From NCBI RefSeq assembly GCF_946221145.1, contig NZ_CAMIOH010000016.1, positions 1-26,939 of the forward strand: a DNA stretch of 26,939 nucleotides, given 5' to 3'. The DNA comes from an uncultured Paracoccus sp. GTDB lineage: Bacteria > Pseudomonadota > Alphaproteobacteria > Rhodobacterales > Rhodobacteraceae. The notes below the pieces were generated by a model. That model was given only the letters and a program-made list of their open reading frames with translations, had not been told where the DNA came from and ran no database searches. Below, one piece after another: positions 23,154-26,939 of the stretch (its first letter is position 1; each line of letters opens with the position of its first letter). The position numbers and the translations under genes were made by a program.

Positions 23154-23621
23154 TCAGATCCTCTCAGTCCGCTCGCGGCGGTCGCCACGATCACCACGGT
23201 CGGCGCCGCGATCACCGCGATCGCCACGGTCACGGTCGCCGCGCGGACGGTCGCCACGATCACCGCGGTCGCCACGATCCCCACGCTCGCCGCGTTCCTC
23301 GCGTTTCTGCATCTGGACCGAGGGGCCTTCCTCGTGCTTGTCCACGCGCACGGTCATGACGCGCATCACGTCGTCATGCAGGCGGGCCAGACGTTCCATT
23401 TCCTGCACGGCGGCCGACGGCGCGTCGGTGCGCAGGAAGGCGTAATGGCCCTTGCGGTTCTTGTTGATCTTGTAGGCGAGGGTGCGGACACCCCAGTATT
23501 CGTTTTCGACCACGGTGCCGCCGTTATCGGCCAGCACGGTCGAGAAATGTTCGATCAGCCCTTCGGCCTGCGTGTTCGACAGGTCCTGGCGGGCGATCAG
23601 CACATGCTCGTACAGAGGCAT
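23154..23621 (-). CDS. rpsF: 30S ribosomal protein S6 with RGD-repeat tail
   Basis: S6 binds S18 and the central domain of 16S rRNA. Residues 1-98 form the normal S6 fold (MPLYEHVLIARQDLS, WGVRTLAYKINKNRKGHYAF). The rest, to residue 155, is a low-complexity tail with nine Arg-Gly-Asp triplets plus RGE and RGA variants between 110 and 147. E. coli S6 has a shorter tail that RimK extends with glutamates; the RGD tail here should be disordered and nearly neutral. A good ribosome binding site (AAAGGGA) precedes the ATG. First gene of the operon, with promoter at 23724-23751. Confidence 0.98.
   Translation of the reverse strand: MPLYEHVLIARQDLSNTQAEGLIEHFSTVLADNGGTVVENEYWGVRTLAYKINKNRKGHYAFLRTDAPSAAVQEMERLARLHDDVMRVMTVRVDKHEEGPSVQMQKREERGERGDRGDRGDRGDRPRGDRDRGDRGDRGADRGDRGDRRERTERI
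23181..23294 (-). repeat. Short tandem repeat coding the RGD tail of S6
   Basis: A 9-bp codon triplet (Arg-Gly-Asp) is repeated nine times with variants RGE, RGA, RP and RD between copies. Codons vary (GAT/GAC, CGT/CGC/CGG), so the repeat is kept at protein level and is not a recent slippage product. Confidence 0.85.
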
Positions 23622-23663
23622 GGCATCCCTTTCGTTTCAGGCGCATTTCATCGACGGGCGACC

Positions 23664-23716
23664 CCTTCCGCACCCGTCACGAGAGGCTGCGCCGGTTGCA
23701 TGGTCCGGTCGGAAGG
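23664..23716 (-). promoter_or_regulatory. Leader stem of rpsF mRNA, possible S6:S18 control element
   Basis: In the predicted leader CCTTCCG (23716-23710) can pair with CGGAAGG (23670-23664), enclosing 39 nt with further CCGG self-complementarity. Many bacteria control this operon by binding S6:S18 to an rpsF leader hairpin with a conserved CCG. A CCG is present at the stem end, but I cannot confirm the fold. Confidence 0.3.
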
Positions 23717-23723
23717 ATGGGGT

Positions 23724-23751
23724 CTTATAGCGGCGAACGCCGGCGATGCAA
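23724..23751 (-). promoter_or_regulatory. Sigma-70 promoter of rpsF-rpsR-rplI
   Basis: On the minus strand TTGCAT (23751-23746) and TATAAG (23729-23724) are separated by 16 bp. This is a strong housekeeping-type promoter and gives a leader of about 95 nt before rpsF. Confidence 0.7.
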
Positions 23752-23779
23752 GGCGATTCGGGAGATGGGGAGCGCCCGG

Positions 23780-23800
23780 AAAAGGTCCAGTGGACCTTTT
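23780..23800. terminator. Bidirectional hairpin between the nuclease gene and the rpsF promoter
   Basis: AAAAGGTCCA (23780-23789), a central G and TGGACCTTTT (23791-23800) form a perfect palindrome. It folds as a GGTCC stem with A-tract and T-tract flanks, the form of a terminator readable from both sides. It lies about 70 bp after the nuclease stop and just upstream of the rpsF promoter, so it would insulate that promoter. Confidence 0.55.
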
Positions 23801-23868
23801 TCAGAGACAACACGCAGGAGCCCGGACGGGGGGTTGGTGCTCAACAGGGCAGATTCTTGAAAACTGCG

Positions 23869-24474
23869 CTACTTGTGGAACACGCGCATATCTCCTCGTT
23901 GCCTTGCCGCAGCTTTCCAATGTTTTTTCCTGATACCTATCGGTTCAAGATGAGCGTATCTGCCGCCAGAAAACTTTGGCCAATCCAACGCCGCGCCGAG
24001 GCGTACCATTTCAGCGCTCAGGTCACGACCGTCCGGCAGATAGCATGTGGCAACCAGCCGGTCATAGGACAATTCCGGTGATATCTCTGCTCGCACAATT
24101 TGTCCTTTGCACAGTCTGATCAGGACGCCCTTGGCCACTTTGCCCCATGGATGTTCAAGTTCGGGTGCGTCGATGCCTGCCAATCTCAACCGCAGATCAC
24201 CGATTTGGATCGTGTCTCCATCAATGACATAACAGCGGCCGGTGTGGACGGCATTACGCAGCGCGACAGGCGCTGCTACGCGGGCTGGTGCTTGCTTCCG
24301 GACAGGGGCTGGGTTGCCAGGCGGTCCGATAAGAAAGTCTGACGTTCTGGACCGCCTGTGCCTGGGCTGGCGGCCGATCAATAGACGAAGCAGGAGTCTG
24401 AGCAAGAAGGTCACCACATTGAAATACAACGTGTTGACATGATAGGCGGAATTCTGGAAATCAAAGATGGGCAA
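23869..24474 (-). CDS. Membrane-anchored thermonuclease (SNase-like) domain protein
   Basis: This protein of up to 201 residues has an N-terminal hydrophobic, Leu/Arg-rich segment (about 18-34), a Pro/Arg/Ala-rich linker, and a staphylococcal-nuclease-like domain from about 78. The catalytic set is present: Asp85 (VIDGDT), Arg97, Asp102 and Glu105 (LRLAGIDAPE), and Arg139 (YDRLVATCYLPDG), matching Asp21, Arg35, Asp40, Glu43 and Arg87 of the S. aureus enzyme. It may be a calcium-dependent nuclease facing the periplasm. The longest start is TTG at 24474 with no ribosome binding site; a GTG at Val20 or Val21 is also possible. Base composition is clearly lower in GC than its neighbours, and it stands alone between housekeeping genes, so transfer is possible. 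Confidence 0.8.
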   Translation of the reverse strand: MPIFDFQNSAYHVNTLYFNVVTFLLRLLLRLLIGRQPRHRRSRTSDFLIGPPGNPAPVRKQAPARVAAPVALRNAVHTGRCYVIDGDTIQIGDLRLRLAGIDAPELEHPWGKVAKGVLIRLCKGQIVRAEISPELSYDRLVATCYLPDGRDLSAEMVRLGAALDWPKFSGGRYAHLEPIGIRKKHWKAAARQRGDMRVFHK

Positions 24475-24535
24475 ATAGTAGTTAACCTGCCAAAGCGCGC
24501 AAATTTACCGTTTAAAATTTATTAAACACCTATTT

Positions 24536-24561
24536 CATTCTCAATGAACTCTATGAGAATG
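24536..24561. repeat. 8-bp inverted repeat in AT-rich patch
   Basis: CATTCTCA (24536-24543) and TGAGAATG (24554-24561) are perfect inverted copies 10 bp apart. They lie upstream of the nuclease gene next to an AT-rich run (TTTAAAATTTATTAAA, 24511-24526). They could be a repressor site for the nuclease gene. Confidence 0.45.
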
Positions 24562-24600
24562 CCCGGGCGCTCACCTGAGCCCACGATCAACAGAGTTTTG

Positions 24601-24630
24601 CCATGGCGAAGGCCGAGGCCCTCGCCATGG
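24601..24630 (-). terminator. Hairpin downstream of ccp
   Basis: The 14-nt arms 24601-24614 and 24617-24630 (CCATGGCGA core) are complementary with one mismatch. The stem begins 10 bp after the ccp stop. No T-run follows on the minus strand, so it is a likely 3'-end stem but not a classic terminator. Confidence 0.5.
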
Positions 24631-24640
24631 GCTGCGGGAC

Positions 24641-25702
24641 TTACTGCATCATCGGCTGCGGCTGCGGGGTTTCCGCGTTGCGGACCGGCAGGATCGGGTG
24701 GACGATCTGCGGCTGCTTGCCGGTCAGGCTGCCCAGGAAGGCCACGATCTCATCGACCTGCGGTTCGGCCAGTTCGGTGCCCAGCTGGGACGAGGACATG
24801 ATGCTGACCGCCTCGCGCAGATCCCAGACGGCGCCTGAATGGAAATAGGGCGCGGTCAGCGCCACGTTGCGCAGCGGCGCCGCGCGGAAGACGTAGTCGT
24901 CATCGGCCGTCTGGGTGACGGCGAAGCGGCCCCGGTCGGTCTCGGGCAGCACCGATCCGCCGGGACGCTCGATAACGCCGAACGGGTAATAATCCTGCCC
25001 ACCCACGTTCACGCCGGAATGACAGGCAGTGCATCCGGTGTCCATGAAGGCCGCCAGCCCGCGTTTTTCCAGATCCGACATGGCGGCGTCATCGCCTTTC
25101 AGAAAGCGGTCGAAGGCGCTGTCGGGGGTGATCAGGGTCGCCTCGAACGCCTCGATGGCGGTGGCGAAGTTGTCGAAGCTGACCGGTGCGGCATCATCCG
25201 GGAAGGCCGCCGTGAAGGCATCGACATAGCCCGGCATCGACTTCAGCGTGCCGATCAGGTTTTCGGGGGTGTTGTTCATCTCGACCCCGGCCTGGACCGG
25301 GCCCTTGGCCTGGGCCGCCAGGTCGGGCGCGCGGCCGTCCCAGAACTGGGCGATGTTGAAGATCGCGTTCAGCATGGTCGGCGAATTGCGCGGCCCCTGC
25401 TGCCAGCCATGCCCGATCGAGGTGGTCAGCCCGTCCACGCCGCCCAGGCCCACATTGTGGCAGGACTGGCAGGAAAACACCCCCGACCGCGACATGCGCG
25501 GGTCAAAGAACAGCATCGCGCCCAGATCCACCCGTTCAGGCGTCAGGACGTTTCCGGCGGGACCCTGCGGGGCCTCGGGGATCGGTTCGAACCATTCCAG
25601 TGCGGCGGTGCGCAGGTCGGCATCGGCGGGCAGCTCTGACTGGGCAAGCGCGGGCGCCGCAAGGGCTGCGGTCGCGGCAATGGCAAGAAGGGATGTCTTC
25701 AT
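24641..25702 (-). CDS. ccp: Di-heme cytochrome c peroxidase, periplasmic
   Basis: This enzyme reduces hydrogen peroxide to water in the periplasm with electrons from cytochrome c. From the ATG at 25702 the protein has 353 residues with a signal peptide (likely cleavage ALA|Q at 20/21). Two heme c sites are visible: CQSCH (78-82, N-terminal peroxidatic heme) and CTACH (224-228, electron-entry heme). Between them are family stretches RNSPTMLNAIFN and FWDGRA. The region LRNVALTAPYFHSGAVWDLREAV is typical of the C-terminal domain. The frame is open to 25744, but the signal peptide fixes the start. An FNR-type box upstream fits the known FnrP control of this gene in Paracoccus denitrificans. Divergent from the agmatinase gene. 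Confidence 0.95.
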   Translation of the reverse strand: MKTSLLAIAATAALAAPALAQSELPADADLRTAALEWFEPIPEAPQGPAGNVLTPERVDLGAMLFFDPRMSRSGVFSCQSCHNVGLGGVDGLTTSIGHGWQQGPRNSPTMLNAIFNIAQFWDGRAPDLAAQAKGPVQAGVEMNNTPENLIGTLKSMPGYVDAFTAAFPDDAAPVSFDNFATAIEAFEATLITPDSAFDRFLKGDDAAMSDLEKRGLAAFMDTGCTACHSGVNVGGQDYYPFGVIERPGGSVLPETDRGRFAVTQTADDDYVFRAAPLRNVALTAPYFHSGAVWDLREAVSIMSSSQLGTELAEPQVDEIVAFLGSLTGKQPQIVHPILPVRNAETPQPQPMMQ

Positions 25703-25742
25703 GGCTGTCTCTCTCTTGTCGTGGTCCTCGCGCGTCCGGCGC

Positions 25743-25784
25743 ATTGTGGACCAGGCGCAGGGGCGCCGCCCTGATGCAGATCAA
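25743..25784 (-). promoter_or_regulatory. FNR/FnrP box and -10 element of ccp
   Basis: On the minus strand TTGAT-CTGC-ATCAG (25784-25771) matches the FNR consensus TTGAT-N4-ATCAA at 9 of 10 bases. If its centre is at -41.5, the -10 hexamer falls exactly on CACAAT (25748-25743), a 4/6 match to TATAAT. This leaves a leader of about 33 nt, the layout of a class II FNR-activated promoter. Confidence 0.65.
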
Positions 25785-25854
25785 CCCGGCGGCGCTTGAG
25801 GTCTGCGGGTCGCTGCGGCAGGGTCCGTTCGAACGCCGCAGGAAAGGACCGCCC

Positions 25855-26814
25855 ATGGCACTGGAAGATGCAAAGACGCAGGTCGATCAGGCTTTTACGC
25901 GGGCCGACCCGCGCGGCCTGTCCTTCGAGAACGCCTTTGGCGGGGCGACCAGCTTTCTGCGGCGGCGCTATACCAAGGATCTGGCGGGGGTCGATCTGGC
26001 GGTGACCGGAATCCCCTTCGACCAGGCGGTCACGCACCGGCCCGGCACCCGCTTCGGTCCCCGCGCGATCCGCGAGGCGTCCACGCTGCAACCCTATGAC
26101 CCGCCCTATGGCTGGGGCTATGACCCGCTGTCGGTGCTGAGCGTGGTGGATTACGGCGACATGGCCTTTGACTATGCCAATGTCCGCGAGGTGCCGGGCC
26201 GGATCGAGGCGCATCTTGGCGCGATCCTGGACGCGGGCGCGGCGCCGGTGACGCTGGGCGGCGATCATTCCATCACCCTGCCGATCCTGCGCGCGGTGGC
26301 GGCGCGGCGCGGGCCGGTGGCGCTGATCCAGTTCGACGCCCATTCCGACAGCTGGGTCGACGACGATCCCGACCGGATCGACCACGGCACGTTTCTTTAC
26401 AAGGCGATCCGAGAGGTCGTGGTGGACGCGGGCGCCAGCGTCAGCATCGGCATCCGCACCGAAAACCCCGATACGCTGGGGGTGACGATCCTGGACGCGC
26501 CGTCGGTGCATCGCGACGGGGTGGACGCCACGCTGCGCCGGATCCGGGCGATCGTCGGCGACAGGCCGGTCTATGTCACCTTCGACATCGACGCGCTTGA
26601 TCCGGCCTTTGCGCCGGGCACCGGCACGCCGGTCTGGGGCGGTCTGGCCAGCTGGCAGGCGGCGGCGCTGCTGCGCGGGCTGGCGGGGGTGGATCTGATC
26701 GGCGGTGATGTGGTCGAGGTGTCGCCCCCTTATGACACGACCGGGGCCACGGCGGTGGCGGGGGCGCATGTCGCGATGGAACTGATCGCGCTGTATGGCT
26801 GGACGCGGCGCTGA
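25855..26814 (+). CDS. speB: Agmatinase-family ureohydrolase
   Basis: Family members hydrolyse agmatine or other guanidino compounds to urea and an amine with a two-manganese centre. The protein has 319 residues (E. coli SpeB 306). All metal ligands are present: His138 (GGDHS), Asp161, His163 and Asp165 (DAHSD), Asp244 and Asp246 (DIDALDP). A good ribosome binding site (GGAAAGGA, 25841-25848) fixes the ATG at 25855; the longer frame to 25600 runs into ccp. Agmatine is the most likely substrate, but guanidinobutyrate or guanidinopropionate cannot be excluded. It could supply putrescine for polyamine synthesis. Confidence 0.93.
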   Translation: MALEDAKTQVDQAFTRADPRGLSFENAFGGATSFLRRRYTKDLAGVDLAVTGIPFDQAVTHRPGTRFGPRAIREASTLQPYDPPYGWGYDPLSVLSVVDYGDMAFDYANVREVPGRIEAHLGAILDAGAAPVTLGGDHSITLPILRAVAARRGPVALIQFDAHSDSWVDDDPDRIDHGTFLYKAIREVVVDAGASVSIGIRTENPDTLGVTILDAPSVHRDGVDATLRRIRAIVGDRPVYVTFDIDALDPAFAPGTGTPVWGGLASWQAAALLRGLAGVDLIGGDVVEVSPPYDTTGATAVAGAHVAMELIALYGWTRR

Positions 26815-26833
26815 GTTGCGTCCCGCGGTGGCC

Positions 26834-26850
26834 GGGGGCGCTTCGCCCCC
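26834..26850 (+). terminator. Hairpin after the agmatinase gene
   Basis: GGGGGCG (26834-26840) pairs with CGCCCCC (26844-26850) over CTT, 20 bp after the stop. No T-run follows, but the same hairpin type follows ilvC. Confidence 0.45.
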
Positions 26851-26865
26851 CGGACCCCCCGACCC

Positions 26866-26888
26866 CCCGAGGATATTTGCCGTCCAAA
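26866..26888. repeat. Single copy of the GGATATTTG intergenic element
   Basis: A C-rich run followed by GAGGATATTTGCCGTCCAAA resembles the left arm of the ilvC 3' inverted repeat (CCAAGGATATTTGGACCA). In both places it follows a GC-rich hairpin just after a gene end. The remaining bases to the window end hold no supported gene. Confidence 0.5.
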
Positions 26889-26939
26889 GCAGGCTTGCCG
26901 GTGTCGCGGCGCGACTGTATCCCCCCGCCATGTTGCCCG

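Noticed and set aside
23173..23300. Repeat array resembling a CRISPR or satellite
   Set aside because: The 9-bp period is the Arg-Gly-Asp codon repeat inside rpsF; there are no spacers.
21313..23445. 710-codon plus-strand frame opposite the methyltransferase and ribosomal protein genes
   Set aside because: It runs antisense through four recognised genes; its Ser/Pro/Arg repeat end is just the antisense of the S6 RGD repeat.
24536..24561. CATTCTCA...TGAGAATG as a Fur/iron box
   Set aside because: The half sites are in the reverse order to the usual TGAGAAT-ATTCTCA type and the spacing is too wide.
26889..26939. ATG at about 26930 as the start of another gene
   Set aside because: Only three codons are visible and there is no ribosome binding site.

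Overview
The window is about 27 kb of GC-rich (roughly 65%) bacterial chromosome. Gene content points to an alphaproteobacterium of the Rhodobacterales, most likely Paracoccus or a close relative. Supporting signs are a GTTC-N7-GTTC SOS-type box, an FNR-type box before a di-heme cytochrome c peroxidase gene, a long ribosomal protein L9, rpsF-rpsR-rplI without priB, and the GGATATTTG intergenic element often seen in this order. I see no rRNA, tRNA, CRISPR array or transposase.

Layout. Positions 2-6466 (+) hold a tightly packed glycogen operon, glgB (cut by the left edge)-glgC-glgA-glgX, with glgP following at 8060-10471. Between glgX and glgP sits an opposite-strand pair of unrecognised genes (6441-7810). 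One is a glycine-rich membrane protein; the other carries an E..D..QxK pattern like a PD-(D/E)XK nuclease fold plus C-terminal hydrophobic segments. From 16072 down to 10484 (-) come a YgiC-like ATP-grasp ligase, a DUF1190 (YgiB-like) lipoprotein, and a complete glycine-betaine-type ABC importer in the order osmF-yehY-yehX-yehW. Two translationally coupled Lrp/AsnC regulators (16145-17058, -) face away from ilvC (17188-18210, +).

The second half has yghU (-) divergent from an SPL-like radical SAM gene (19328-20407, +), then a DUF1275 membrane protein and a homocysteine S-methyltransferase (both -). The ribosomal protein operon rpsF-rpsR-rplI (-) follows, with a readable promoter and terminator. 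Next is an AT-richer patch carrying a membrane-anchored thermonuclease-like protein. The window ends with a cytochrome c peroxidase gene (-) divergent from an agmatinase-family gene (+).

The most interesting signal is at the radical SAM gene. A perfect GTTC-N7-GTTC box lies 13-27 bp before its start codon, and the protein ends in QLSLF, a textbook sliding-clamp-binding motif. Together they suggest an SOS-controlled, clamp-tethered DNA repair or tolerance enzyme. The second is the unknown two-gene module inside the glycogen cluster. The third is a 9/10 FNR box placed as a class II activator site for ccp.
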